Origin: Mycolicibacter nonchromogenicus
GTDB lineage: Bacteria > Actinomycetota > Actinomycetes > Mycobacteriales > Mycobacteriaceae
Direction of reading: 5' to 3'
Assembly: GCF_002101775.1 (NCBI RefSeq)
Contig: NZ_LQPI01000090.1
Coordinates: forward strand, 1-64,000
DNA length: 64,000 nt
Positions 33,160-41,664 of this stretch are shown here, one piece after another; position 1 is the stretch's first letter; the number at the start of each line of letters is the position of its first letter. The translations under genes were made by a program, and so were the position numbers. Below the pieces are notes generated by a model that was given only the letters and a program-made list of their open reading frames with translations, had not been told where the DNA came from and searched no databases.

Positions 33160-34683
33160 CTAGCGGGGCAGGCGGACGGTGAATTCGGTGCGGCCGGGGG
33201 CGCTGGTGACACCGATCGTTCCCCGGTGCGCCCGCACCACCGCCGAGGCGATCGCCAAGCCAAGTCCGGTGCTGCCGCCCTTGCGTGAGCGGGAGGTGTC
33301 GCCGCGGGCGAACCTCTGGAAGATCTCGGGCAGGACCTCGGCGGGGATGCCCGGGCCGTCGTCGGTGACGCTGAGCACGGCGTGGTCGCCGTCGACACCC
33401 AACCGAAGAGTCACCACGGTTCCCGGGCCGGTGTGCACGCGCGCATTGGTGAGCAGGTTGGCCACCACCTGATGCAGGCGGGCGGCGTCGCCGGGCACGG
33501 TAACCGGCTCGTCGGGCAGTTCGAGTCGCCACTGATGGTCCGGTCCCCCGACGTGGGCGTCACTGACGGCGTCGACCGCCAGCCGGGACAGGTCCACCGG
33601 GTCGTGCTCCAGCGGACGGCCGGAGTCCAGCCGCGCCAGCAGCAGCAGATCTTCGACCAGCTGGGTCATCCGCTCGGTTTCGGACTGCACGCGGCTCAAC
33701 GCGTGGGTCAGGGCTTCGGAGGCCGTGCCGTCGGATACCGGAATGCGCTGCGCCAATTCGGTGTAACCGCGGATCGCCGTCAGCGGCGTGCGCAGCTCGT
33801 GGCTGGCGTCGGCGACGAACTGACGCACCCGGGTCTCACTTTCTTGGCGGGTCGACAGCGCGGCGGCGATATGGTCGAGCATCCGGTTGACCGCGGCGCC
33901 CAACTGTCCGACCTCGGTGCGGGGGTTGGCGTCGGACGGCGCGACCCGCACCGGCAGCGTCGCCTCACCGCGATCCAACGGCAGGCCGGCGACTTCACCG
34001 GCGGTCTGCGCGACACGGCGCAGCGGGGTCAGTGCCCGCCGGATGACAACACTGCCGGCCGAGGCCGCCGCGGCCACCGCGACCAGAGTGACCAGCCCGA
34101 AGATCAGCAGCACCCGGACCATGGTGTCGTCCACCGCGGCCAGCGGCAGCCCGGTGACGATCACGTCGTCACCGCGGCGGGCGGGGGTTGCGACCACGCG
34201 GTAGCGACCCACCCCGTCCAGGCGAAGGGTCACCGGCGGGGCCCCCGCCACCACTTCGGTCAATTGCCTTGCGGCCGCTGGGCTCAGCTGCTCACGCTGA
34301 CCGGAGACGCTGAGGTAGCCGGCCTCCACGAGGGGGGCGCCATCGGGAGTGTCCGGACTGTCGCACACCGCGCCGACCATGCCGGCCGGCTGGCCGGGGG
34401 CGTCCAGGAAGTCCGGGCCGGGCCCCGGTCGCGGCCGGTGCAGCCGGCGCCCGAGCGGCAGCAGATGCGGGCCGTGCAGCCGCGCCGCGCGGTGCGAGGC
34501 GTCGGAGAGCTGATCGTCGACCTGGCCGACCAGGTACTGGTAGAGAGCCACCTCGGTCACCGCGCCGATCCCGAGGCAGGCCAGGGTCAGCAGCACGATC
34601 TGACCGGTCAGCAGCCGCGCCCGCAGCGACCAGGTGCGCCGCGTGCCGGGCGGCGGCGAACTATCCGGCGGGTTTGAGTACAT
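33160..34683 (-). CDS. tcrY: Sensor histidine kinase TcrY
   Basis: 507 residues. Two transmembrane helices (about 25-50 and 188-212) enclose a periplasmic sensor domain; then come HAMP, the dimerisation/phosphoacceptor domain with His295 in SHELRTPL, the N box (HQVVANLLTNARVHT), G1 (DDGPGIP) and G2 (GLGLA). Phosphorylates TcrX. ATG 34683 overlaps the tcrX end by 23 nt; GTG 34692 is an alternative. In M. tuberculosis TcrXY (Rv3765c-Rv3764c) respond to iron limitation and affect persistence. Signal here unknown. Confidence 0.9.
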   Translation of the reverse strand: MYSNPPDSSPPPGTRRTWSLRARLLTGQIVLLTLACLGIGAVTEVALYQYLVGQVDDQLSDASHRAARLHGPHLLPLGRRLHRPRPGPGPDFLDAPGQPAGMVGAVCDSPDTPDGAPLVEAGYLSVSGQREQLSPAAARQLTEVVAGAPPVTLRLDGVGRYRVVATPARRGDDVIVTGLPLAAVDDTMVRVLLIFGLVTLVAVAAAASAGSVVIRRALTPLRRVAQTAGEVAGLPLDRGEATLPVRVAPSDANPRTEVGQLGAAVNRMLDHIAAALSTRQESETRVRQFVADASHELRTPLTAIRGYTELAQRIPVSDGTASEALTHALSRVQSETERMTQLVEDLLLLARLDSGRPLEHDPVDLSRLAVDAVSDAHVGGPDHQWRLELPDEPVTVPGDAARLHQVVANLLTNARVHTGPGTVVTLRLGVDGDHAVLSVTDDGPGIPAEVLPEIFQRFARGDTSRSRKGGSTGLGLAIASAVVRAHRGTIGVTSAPGRTEFTVRLPR

Positions 34684-35401
34684 ATCCCGCACCGCGCAGC
34701 GTGTGGATCATCGGCGGCCGGCCGTTGTCGATCTTCTTCCGCAGGTAGGAGATGTAGAGCTCGACGATGTTGGCCCGGCCGCCGAAGTCGTAGCCCCACA
34801 CCCGGTCCAGGATCTGCGCCTTGGACAGCACCCGCTTGGCGTTGTGCATCAGGTAACGCAGCAACTCGAATTCGGTGGATGTCAGGGTGATCGGGTCACC
34901 GCCACGGGTCACCTCGTGGGAATCCTCGTCGAGCACCAGGTCACCGACCACGATCTGGGCGCCGGCCTCGGCGGTGGCCACCCCGCTGCGGCGCAACAGC
35001 GCCCGTAGCCGCAACACCACTTCCTCGATGCTGAACGGCTTGGTGACGTAGTCGTCGCCGCCGGCGCTCAAGCCCGCGATGCGGTCCTCCAGGCCGTCCT
35101 TGGCGGTCAAGAACAGCACCGGTAACCGCGGGTTGATCTCCCGCAGCTTGTGCAGCACGTCGAGTCCGCTCATGTCGGGAAGCATCACGTCGAGCACCAC
35201 GACGTCGGGGCGTTTCGCTTTGGCGGCGGCGATCGCTGCGGCGCCGTCCCCCGCGGTGGCGGTGGTCCAGCCCTCGTAGCGCAGCGCCATGGACACCATC
35301 TCGGCCAGCACCGATTCGTCGTCGACCACCAGTGCCGTGATGGGTGTGCCGTCGGCGTGCGACAGCACGACACGTTCGACCGATCCCCGTGGCGCAGACA
35401 T
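34661..35401 (-). CDS. tcrX: OmpR/PhoB-type response regulator TcrX
   Basis: 246 residues. Receiver domain with acidic pair VVDDE, phosphoacceptor Asp71 in VLDVMLPD and Lys in VTKPF; winged-helix DNA-binding domain from about 150 with LTSTEFELLRYL and GYDFGGRANIVELYISYLRKKID. Start ATG 35401 gives MSAPRGSVERVV; GGAA lies just upstream. Overlaps tcrY by 23 nt, so translation is coupled. Divergent from a SnoaL-like gene, the two starts being 42 nt apart. Confidence 0.9.
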   Translation of the reverse strand: MSAPRGSVERVVLSHADGTPITALVVDDESVLAEMVSMALRYEGWTTATAGDGAAAIAAAKAKRPDVVVLDVMLPDMSGLDVLHKLREINPRLPVLFLTAKDGLEDRIAGLSAGGDDYVTKPFSIEEVVLRLRALLRRSGVATAEAGAQIVVGDLVLDEDSHEVTRGGDPITLTSTEFELLRYLMHNAKRVLSKAQILDRVWGYDFGGRANIVELYISYLRKKIDNGRPPMIHTLRGAGYVLKPAG

Positions 35402-35430
35402 CAGGTTCCAGTATGTCGGTCGCGACCGAT

Positions 35431-35436
35431 TATCTT
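35431..35436 (+). promoter_or_regulatory. -10 box of leaderless SnoaL-like gene
   Basis: TATCTT followed by 6 nt and ATG 35443. Confidence 0.55.
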
Positions 35437-35442
35437 CATCGG

Positions 35443-35787
35443 ATGGCACGCTCACCGCAGGAAATCTTCGACCACCATCTGCAGGCTCTGCTCGCCGGCG
35501 ACGTCGACGAACTGCTCGTCGACTACACCGACGACTCGGAACTGATCACCCCCGCCGGCGTGGCGCAGGGCAGCAGCGGCATCCGGGCCGCCTTCAGTCA
35601 GCTGGCCGGCGCCATGGCCGATGCGAAGTTGGAGGTCAAGTCGCAGACCTACAGCGGCAATGTGCTGCTGCTGGAATGGACTCTGGACGCACCGGGTTTC
35701 GGCGTCGACGGGGTGGACACGTTCCTGTTCGACGACGACTCCATCCGGGTGCAGACGATCTCCCAGCAGGTCCGACCCAAGAGCTGA
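35443..35787 (+). CDS. SnoaL-like/NTF2-fold protein
   Basis: 114 residues forming one NTF2-like domain: SPQEIFDHHLQALLAGDVDELLVDYTDDSELITPAGVAQGSS is the typical first half, followed by the curved sheet FLFDDDSIRVQTISQQ. Such proteins bind small hydrophobic ligands or act as isomerases/hydrolases; none is implied here. ATG 35443 is chosen over 35413 because TATCTT lies 6 nt upstream. Confidence 0.82.
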   Translation: MARSPQEIFDHHLQALLAGDVDELLVDYTDDSELITPAGVAQGSSGIRAAFSQLAGAMADAKLEVKSQTYSGNVLLLEWTLDAPGFGVDGVDTFLFDDDSIRVQTISQQVRPKS

Positions 35788-35831
35788 CACCGGGCCCCGC
35801 GAAACCCCTGAATCGCTGCGGGCTGACCGGT

Positions 35832-35837
35832 TAGGTT
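35832..35837 (+). promoter_or_regulatory. -10 box of leaderless phosphotransferase gene
   Basis: TAGGTT followed by 6 nt and GTG 35844. Confidence 0.5.
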
Positions 35838-35843
35838 TCCCCC

Positions 35844-36869
35844 GTGAACCTCGAAGCGGTCGCGGAATGGATGTCCACCCAAGGCCTGGGCGAGGGCCCG
35901 CTGCACGACGTCACGGAGCTGTCCGGCGGCACCCAGAACGTCATGCTGCAGTTCACCCGATCCGGTCGCAGCTACGTGCTGAGACGGGGCCCGCGGCATC
36001 TGCGACCGCGCAGCAACGCGGTGATGCTGCGGGAGACCCGGCTGCTTGCCGCGCTGGCCGGCACCGACGTGCCGCATCCGGGACTGATCGCCGTCTGCGA
36101 CGACCCGACGGTGCTCGGCGACGCCGTGTTCTACCTGATGGAACCGGTCGACGGGTTCAACGCGAGCGGCGAGCTGCCCGCGCTGCACGCCGGCGACCCG
36201 ACGGTCCGGTACGGGATGGGGCTGTCGATGGCCGACGCACTGGCCAAACTCGGTGCTGTCGACCATGTCGCGGTGGGGTTGGCCGACTACGGCAAGCCCG
36301 AGGGCTTCTTGGAGCGCCAGGTGCCGCGGTGGCTGGCCGAACTGGACTCCTACCGGCAGTTCGAGAACTATCCGGGGCCGGATCTGCCGGGCCTCGAGGA
36401 CGTCGCTGACTGGTTGCAGCGCAATGTCCCGGCATCCTGGCAGCCCGGGATCCTGCACGGCGACTACCACGCGGCCAACGTGATGTTCTCTCCCACCGGA
36501 CCGGAGGTGGCGGCGATCGTGGACTGGGAGATGTCGACCATCGGGGATCCGCTGTTGGACCTGGGCTGGCTGCTGGCCACCTGGCGTCAAGATGACGGAT
36601 CGAGCGTGTTCAGCCACACGCTGACCGGCATGGACGGGCTGGCCTCTCCCGATGACCTGGTCCAGCGCTACGCCGCGGGCAGCTCTCGCGATCTGTCGCA
36701 TATTGGCTGGTACACGGTGATGGCCGGTTTCAAGCTGGCCATCGTGATCGAGGGCACCCTGGCCCGGGCGTCGGCCGGCATGGCCGACAAGGAGGTGGGC
36801 GATCAGTTGCACGAGGCCGCCGTCTGGCTCTTCGACCGGGCCCAGATCTGGATGGCGAGCGCGACATGA
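35844..36869 (+). CDS. APH-like phosphotransferase family protein
   Basis: 341 residues of the kinase-like fold found in aminoglycoside phosphotransferases and in the N-terminal part of ACAD10. The catalytic loop is HGDYHAANVM and the metal-binding Asp is in AIVDWEMSTIGDPLLDLGW. M. tuberculosis Rv3761c (annotated fadE36) is of this type, though not a dehydrogenase. It is followed with ATGA overlap by an M20 amidohydrolase. Substrate unknown; a role in acyl-CoA or hydroxy-acid metabolism is inferred from the ACAD10 relation. Confidence 0.85.
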   Translation: MNLEAVAEWMSTQGLGEGPLHDVTELSGGTQNVMLQFTRSGRSYVLRRGPRHLRPRSNAVMLRETRLLAALAGTDVPHPGLIAVCDDPTVLGDAVFYLMEPVDGFNASGELPALHAGDPTVRYGMGLSMADALAKLGAVDHVAVGLADYGKPEGFLERQVPRWLAELDSYRQFENYPGPDLPGLEDVADWLQRNVPASWQPGILHGDYHAANVMFSPTGPEVAAIVDWEMSTIGDPLLDLGWLLATWRQDDGSSVFSHTLTGMDGLASPDDLVQRYAAGSSRDLSHIGWYTVMAGFKLAIVIEGTLARASAGMADKEVGDQLHEAAVWLFDRAQIWMASAT

Positions 36870-38110
36870 CGGCCGGCATCGACGCAATCGACAGGATCGT
36901 CGAGGCTGACACGCGCCGCCTGATCGAGGTCTTCAAAGACCTGCACCGCAACCCCGAGTTGGGGTTCCAGGAGGTGCGCACCGCCCGGACGGTCGCACAG
37001 GCTCTCGGCGACCTGGGCTTCACGGTGACCACCGGGATAGGGGGCACCGGTGTGGTGGCGGTCCTGGCCAACGGCCCCGGCCCGGTGGTGATGTACCGCG
37101 CCGATATGGACGCACTGGCCGTACCGGAGGCCACCGGCCTCGACTACGCCAGCAGCAACCCGGCACTCGGCCACATGTGCGGCCACGACGCACACGTGAC
37201 GTGGATGTTGGGGCTGGCCAAGGTGTTGGCCGAGACCACCGATTCCTGGTCGGGCACCGCGGTGCTGATCGGACAGCCTGCCGAGGAACTGATCGGCGGC
37301 GCCCAGGCCATGGTCGATGGCGGCCTGTATGACGTGGCGCCCCGGCCGGACGCCTTCCTGGCGATGCACACCGCGCCGGTGCCGGTCGGCATGGTCGCGG
37401 CGGTCGGCGGGGAACGGATGGCCGGGACCGACCAGCTCGACATCGTGTTCCACGGGGTCGGCGGGCACGGGTCGATGCCCCAGCTGGCCTGCGATCCGGT
37501 GCTCATGGCTGCGGAGGCCGTCGTGCAGTTCCAGAGCATCGTCAGCCGCGCCGTCACACCCGGCGAGACGGCGGTGCTGACGGTCGGCTCGATCCAGGCC
37601 GGCAGTGCCTACAACGTCATCCCGGACCGGGCACTGCTCAAGGTCAACCTGCGGTGGTTTCGACCCGAGGTACGCGAGACGATGCTGACCCGCATTCGGG
37701 CGATCTGCGCGGGCATCGCACGCGGCTACGGCATGCCCGAGGACCGGATGCCCGAAATCACCCTGGGCGGTGGTGCCACCCCGCTGGTCAATGACCCCGC
37801 CCTCACCGATCGGGTAGCCGGCGCGCTGGGCGACCTCCTCGGACCGGACAACGTGGTGCGCCAACTGCCGGCGCTGACCGGCTCGGAGGACTGCCATCTA
37901 CTCAAAGGACCGTATGCCGATATACCGCTGGCCTATCTGCTGGTCGGGGTCGCCGATCCACGGGTGTACGCGAAGTCCGCGAACAAGGGCCGGTTGTTCC
38001 CCTATATTCCGCACTCGCCGGATTATGTGGTCGATCTTTCCGCTATCCCACTCGGAACCAGGATTGCGGCCCGTGTCATGCTTGAATTGCTTACTGTCAG
38101 TCGGTTTTAG
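36866..38110 (+). CDS. M20 family amidohydrolase
   Basis: 414 residues, M20D/AmiA-type metal-dependent amidohydrolase (hippurate/IAA-amino acid hydrolase group). Motifs LHRNPELGFQE, MCGHDAHV (metal Cys/His), QPAEE and HGVGGHGSMPQ are all present; SAYNVIPDRA marks the dimerisation-domain junction. It hydrolyses N-acyl amino acids or similar amides. ATGA overlap with the upstream phosphotransferase implies coupling. The terminal 25 codons are less GC-rich, leading into the AT-richer boundary of the next locus. Confidence 0.9.
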   Translation: MTAGIDAIDRIVEADTRRLIEVFKDLHRNPELGFQEVRTARTVAQALGDLGFTVTTGIGGTGVVAVLANGPGPVVMYRADMDALAVPEATGLDYASSNPALGHMCGHDAHVTWMLGLAKVLAETTDSWSGTAVLIGQPAEELIGGAQAMVDGGLYDVAPRPDAFLAMHTAPVPVGMVAAVGGERMAGTDQLDIVFHGVGGHGSMPQLACDPVLMAAEAVVQFQSIVSRAVTPGETAVLTVGSIQAGSAYNVIPDRALLKVNLRWFRPEVRETMLTRIRAICAGIARGYGMPEDRMPEITLGGGATPLVNDPALTDRVAGALGDLLGPDNVVRQLPALTGSEDCHLLKGPYADIPLAYLLVGVADPRVYAKSANKGRLFPYIPHSPDYVVDLSAIPLGTRIAARVMLELLTVSRF

Positions 38111-38143
38111 TACAAAATACACACCGCTCAGTTTCTGAAATAC

Positions 38144-38172
38144 TTGTGCGGTCCACCAAGAAGAGCTAAGGT
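38144..38172 (+). promoter_or_regulatory. SigA-type promoter of the HTH/7-TM locus
   Basis: TTGTGC (38144-38149), 17-nt spacer, TAAGGT (38167-38172). GTG 38181 is 8 nt after the -10 box, so the mRNA is leaderless or nearly so. The surrounding 38100-38180 is AT-rich for this genome. Confidence 0.6.
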
Positions 38173-38180
38173 GTATTGCT

Positions 38181-38489
38181 GTGGACGATCGTCACAAAGA
38201 CCCAACCGTCGTGTTGCCTTATCTCGTGGGTAGGCCGCTCGGAGCGACCGAGGTCTACGAGGCATTCGGCTATCGCAAGTCCGCTTACTATAAGGCGGCC
38301 CACGAGGGCCGACTTATCAGTGCAGACAACCTGATCCGAGTTGCCAGGTACTTCGGACTCAACCCCGTCGACCTGCAGGTGCGGTTCGGATTGATCGAGC
38401 ACGAAGCGGTCGCCGAATACCTGCAGTCCTCGTCACAACCGCTGCGGCTCAGTGATCTGAAGGCGGATCTGGACAAACCCCCCGTCTAA
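38181..38489 (+). CDS. Small HTH regulator heading the 7-TM array
   Basis: 102 residues. A Cro/XRE-like helix-turn-helix can be placed at about 22-60 (ATEVYEAFGYRKSAYYKAAHEGRLISADNLIRVARYFGL), followed by NPVDLQVRFGLIEHEAVAEYLQ. The protein has no membrane segment and no other domain. It lies 28 nt before the first of four membrane-protein paralogues, so it is probably their regulator or the cytoplasmic arm of the same system. The start GTG 38181 fits the promoter just upstream. The exact HTH subfamily is not certain. Confidence 0.78.
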   Translation: MDDRHKDPTVVLPYLVGRPLGATEVYEAFGYRKSAYYKAAHEGRLISADNLIRVARYFGLNPVDLQVRFGLIEHEAVAEYLQSSSQPLRLSDLKADLDKPPV

Positions 38490-38517
38490 GAGCACCGGCA
38501 GGAAGTACCGTCGACCC

Positions 38518-39273
38518 ATGACGTCGGCGTTGATAGGCGCCACCGTGTTGGTGACGCTGCATAGCCTATGGGTGCGCCGCGATACCTGGTGGTCGCGGTG
38601 GGAGAGCGGTATCACCGCGGGGATCGCCCTGGAGACCATCGCACTGGTCCTGATGTCGCCCTGGGCCGCCACCCATCTGGGACCGGCGCTGCACCACCTC
38701 ACCCGGATATGGAATATCCAGCAGCTGGCCGGTCATGTGCTCTTCGCGGTTGCCGTCACGGCGAACGTCTACCACGTCATGGTCCGGCTGGCCGACTTCG
38801 ACCAACTCCGCCCCCTGTTCCGCCAGCAGGTGCGAACGCCCATGCTGGTGGGTGTGGCGGCGTTGGTGGTCACGTTCGTGATCGCCGACGCGGGCTACCG
38901 CCCGGATGGATTCTCGGCGCTCGGCGGCGGCGGGGCCTGGGCAGGCGCGTACTGGGCACTGTTCTCCGTGCTGATGATCTACCTGGCCGGCTACGCGACG
39001 CGGGTGTTGTCGATGCTGCGATCCGACCCACGCGCCCGGGAGACCGTCGAGCTCTACACCGTCTCCACGGCTTTCGCCGTGGCGGCCATCATGGCGATCT
39101 TGAGCAATGCCTGGACCAAATCCGACGACAGCCGGCTGATCTGGCTGTGCGTGTGTATTTCGGTGGCGATCTTCGCCCACGGCTCGGCCCGCTCCTGGAA
39201 GGCCAAGGCCGCGTGGTTCGCCGGCGACGGGCGTGCCACGGCGCAGCCCAACCCGCCGCAACCGCTGTCGTGA
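38518..39273 (+). CDS. 7-TM membrane protein, array paralogue 1
   Basis: 251 residues. Hydrophobic segments at about 1-16, 32-50, 65-90, 104-122, 137-160, 177-196 and 204-222 suggest seven helices. Diagnostic blocks shared by all four paralogues are LWVRRDTWWSRWE after helix 1, MSPWA after helix 2, WNxQQLxGH...NxYHxxVRLxD in helix 3, and ARSWKAKxAWF at the C-terminal end. The block order resembles the membrane half of actinobacterial MAB_1171c/DUF6545-type proteins, but the soluble part is absent. Function unknown. Confidence 0.82.
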   Translation: MTSALIGATVLVTLHSLWVRRDTWWSRWESGITAGIALETIALVLMSPWAATHLGPALHHLTRIWNIQQLAGHVLFAVAVTANVYHVMVRLADFDQLRPLFRQQVRTPMLVGVAALVVTFVIADAGYRPDGFSALGGGGAWAGAYWALFSVLMIYLAGYATRVLSMLRSDPRARETVELYTVSTAFAVAAIMAILSNAWTKSDDSRLIWLCVCISVAIFAHGSARSWKAKAAWFAGDGRATAQPNPPQPLS

Positions 39274-39282
39274 GGGCGCCCC

Positions 39283-40023
39283 ATGACGTCTGGGATCATT
39301 GCCGCCACGCTGGTGCTTGTCGCCTATAGCCTCTGGGTTCGCCGCGACACCTGGTGGACCCGCTGGGAGAACTCCTTGACCTTCGCGCTGGCGCTGGAAG
39401 CGGTTGCGCTGTTACTGATGTCGCCGTGGGCCGGAGCCAAGCTCGGCCCGGCGCTGCACCACGGGCTCGGGGTGTGGAACGTGCAACAGCTGATCGGTCA
39501 CCTGTGCCTGATCGTGGCCATCACGGCCAACATCCATCACATGCTGGTGCGCCTGGCCGACCCCGTTCAGGTGCGACTCATCATGCGCCGCCAGCTCATG
39601 ATCCCGATCTGGCTGGGCTTCGCGGTGATGGTGCCGGCCTTCCTGCGCTCCGATCAGGACTACCAACGGGATGTGTTCGCCGCACCCCGGACCGACGGCT
39701 GGATGGAGCTCTACCAAGTGGTCGGCTGTGCGCTGGTGGTCTTTCTCAGCGGCTACGTCAGTCGGCTGATGTTGACGCTGCGGCATGATCCGCGCGCCAA
39801 ATCCACCATCGACCTTTACCTTGTGTCGATGGCCTTCGCCACCGCCGCATGCCTGGTCGTGATCGGTTCGAGCTGGATCGACGGCGACGACGCCAGCCCC
39901 GCGATCTGGCTGTTCATCTGCCTGGCGGTGGGCACCTTCGCCTACGGGTCCGCGCGGTCCTGGAAGGCCAAGAGCGCCTGGTTCACCGCCAACGGCGACG
40001 AGTCGGTGATCGGCGCCCAATGA
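39283..40023 (+). CDS. 7-TM membrane protein, array paralogue 2
   Basis: 246 residues; starts 9 nt after paralogue 1. Same plan: SLWVRRDTWWTRWENS, LLMSPWAGAKLGPALHH, WNVQQLIGHLCLIVAITANIHHMLVRLAD, then four more helices and SARSWKAKSAWF. A His pair (IHH) replaces YH in helix 3. Its stop overlaps the start of paralogue 3 as ATGA, so translation is coupled. The last 65 nt closely match the end of paralogue 3. Confidence 0.82.
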   Translation: MTSGIIAATLVLVAYSLWVRRDTWWTRWENSLTFALALEAVALLLMSPWAGAKLGPALHHGLGVWNVQQLIGHLCLIVAITANIHHMLVRLADPVQVRLIMRRQLMIPIWLGFAVMVPAFLRSDQDYQRDVFAAPRTDGWMELYQVVGCALVVFLSGYVSRLMLTLRHDPRAKSTIDLYLVSMAFATAACLVVIGSSWIDGDDASPAIWLFICLAVGTFAYGSARSWKAKSAWFTANGDESVIGAQ

Positions 40024-40757
40024 CACCTGTTTGTATCGGGGCCACCGCAGTGATGGTCACCTACTGTCTGTGGGTTCGCCGCGACACCTGGTGGTCGCGC
40101 TGGGAGGCCGGCGCCACCTTCGCCATCGCGATGGAGGGGCTCGGGCTGCTCCTGTTGACGCCGTGGGCGGCAACCGAACTGAGCCCGCCCCTGCACACCG
40201 TTACCGGAGTGTGGAACGTCCAGCAGTTGCTCGGATTTCTGTGCCTGGTCGCAGGCATAATCGGCAACATCTACCACATGCTGGTGCGGCTGACTGATCC
40301 CGCACACGTGTGGCCGATCATGCGCAAGCACCTGCTGGTGCCGGTGGGTATCGGCGTCGCGGTGGTAGTGGTGGCCTTCGTCAGCACCGACCGAGGCTTC
40401 GAGCCAGACCTGTTCGCCGCTCTGGACGGTGACCACTGGGTGACCGTCACCGAGGTGGCGATCGCCGCCCTGGTGCTGTTCCTGAGCAGCTACGTCGGCC
40501 GGCTGGTGCTGTCGCTGCGGCACGATCAACGGGCCAGGACGACGCTCGTGCTGTACGTGGCGGCAATGACTTTCGCGGCGATGGCCGGTGTCGCTGCCGT
40601 CGTCTCGATCTGGTTCGGCGGATATGCCGGCACTGTGATCTGGGTCGGCTTATGCCTGTCGGTGTCGATCTTCGCCTATGGCCTGGCGCGGTCCTGGAAA
40701 GCCAAGCGCGCCTGGTTCACCGCCGACGGCGACGAGTCGGTGATCGACGCGCAATGA
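40020..40757 (+). CDS. 7-TM membrane protein, array paralogue 3
   Basis: 245 residues. ATG 40020 overlaps the paralogue 2 stop. MTPVCIGATAVMVTYCLWVRRDTWWSRWE is nearly the same as paralogue 4. Conserved blocks: TPWAATELSPPLH, WNVQQLLGFLCLVAGIIGNIYHMLVRLTD, FLSSYVGRLVLSL and LARSWKAKRAWF. It shares a 71-nt identical DNA block with paralogue 4 and is the most recent duplicate. ATGA overlap links it to paralogue 4. Confidence 0.82.
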   Translation: MTPVCIGATAVMVTYCLWVRRDTWWSRWEAGATFAIAMEGLGLLLLTPWAATELSPPLHTVTGVWNVQQLLGFLCLVAGIIGNIYHMLVRLTDPAHVWPIMRKHLLVPVGIGVAVVVVAFVSTDRGFEPDLFAALDGDHWVTVTEVAIAALVLFLSSYVGRLVLSLRHDQRARTTLVLYVAAMTFAAMAGVAAVVSIWFGGYAGTVIWVGLCLSVSIFAYGLARSWKAKRAWFTADGDESVIDAQ

Positions 40758-41503
40758 CACCTGTTTGTATCGTGGCCACCGTAGTGGTGGTCCTCTACTG
40801 CCTGTGGGTTCGCCGCGACACCTGGTGGTCGCGCTGGGAGGCCGGCGCCACCTTCGCCATCGCGATGGAGGGCGGTTCGCTGCTGCTGGTGACACCGTGG
40901 GCCAGCGACGAGCTGGGCCCGCCCACGTACAGCTTGCTGGACTTGTGGAATGTGCCGCAGCTGATCGGTTGGCTCGGTCTGATCGCGGGGGTGATCGGCA
41001 ACATCTACCACATGCTGGTGCGCCTCACCGATCCTGCGCACGTGTGGCCGATCATGCGCAAGCACCTGTTGGCGCCGGTGGGTTTGGGGCTGGCGGTGAT
41101 GCTGATTGCGTTCGTGAACTCCACCCGGGGCTTCGAGCCGGACATGTTCGCGCGCCTGGACGGTGACGGCTGGTTGACTGTCTACGAGGTGACGGTCAGC
41201 GTGCTGGTGCTGTACCTGAGCGGCTACGTCGCGCGGCTGTCGTGGGCATTGTGGCGCGATCCCCGGGCCCGAACGACGATTCGGTTGTACGTGGCGGCAA
41301 TGAGCTTCGCGACAGCGGGCGTCGTGGTGGGGATCATCTCGGTAGCTACCCACCGCTATGCCGGCCCGGTGATCTGGGCCTGCCTGTGTCTCTCGGTGTC
41401 GATCTTCGCCTATGGCCTGGCGCAGTCCTGGCAGGCCAAGAGGGCGTGGTTCTCGCCCGATACCTCCGAACCGCGCACCGATCGGCGAAGCGACCGGTCC
41501 TAG
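40754..41503 (+). CDS. 7-TM membrane protein, array paralogue 4
   Basis: 249 residues. ATG 40754 overlaps the paralogue 3 stop. Same seven-helix plan with LWVRRDTWWSRWE, TPWASDELGPPTY, WNVPQLIGWLGLIAGVIGNIYHMLVRLTD and LAQSWQAKRAWF. The C-terminal 14 residues diverge into a hydrophilic tail (SPDTSEPRTDRRSDRS). It ends the array, with a strong terminator at 41514. Confidence 0.82.
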   Translation: MTPVCIVATVVVVLYCLWVRRDTWWSRWEAGATFAIAMEGGSLLLVTPWASDELGPPTYSLLDLWNVPQLIGWLGLIAGVIGNIYHMLVRLTDPAHVWPIMRKHLLAPVGLGLAVMLIAFVNSTRGFEPDMFARLDGDGWLTVYEVTVSVLVLYLSGYVARLSWALWRDPRARTTIRLYVAAMSFATAGVVVGIISVATHRYAGPVIWACLCLSVSIFAYGLAQSWQAKRAWFSPDTSEPRTDRRSDRS

Positions 41504-41513
41504 CCGAACAGAA

Positions 41514-41541
41514 AAGCCCCGGCCGTAGCCGGGGCTTCTGT
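41514..41541 (+). terminator. Intrinsic terminator after the 7-TM array
   Basis: aagccccggc-cgta-gccggggctt followed by CTGT. The stem is 10 bp with a 4-nt loop. A-rich flank on the left (GAAAA) lets it also act on the minus strand after tRNA-Arg. Confidence 0.75.
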
Positions 41542-41554
41542 CACCGCTGAAATG

Positions 41555-41627
41555 TGCGCCCGAAGGGATTCGAACCCCCAACCTTCTGATCCGTAGTCAG
41601 ATGCTCTATCCGTTGAGCTACGGGCGC
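41555..41627 (-). tRNA. tRNA-Arg (anticodon ACG)
   Basis: 73 nt on the minus strand. Acceptor GCGCCCG pairs with CGGGCGC; anticodon stem-loop CTGACTACGGATCAG gives ACG; T loop GGTTCGAATCC. It is the substrate for TadA, encoded at 27032. Confidence 0.95.
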
Positions 41628-41664
41628 CTGTCTTCAGTTGTCGGTCGAGCAAGCCCGGCCGTTG

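Noticed and set aside
38100..41541. Prophage or integrative element around the HTH/7-TM locus
   Set aside because: No integrase, attachment repeats or phage genes are present, although the region is near tRNA genes and has an AT-richer edge.
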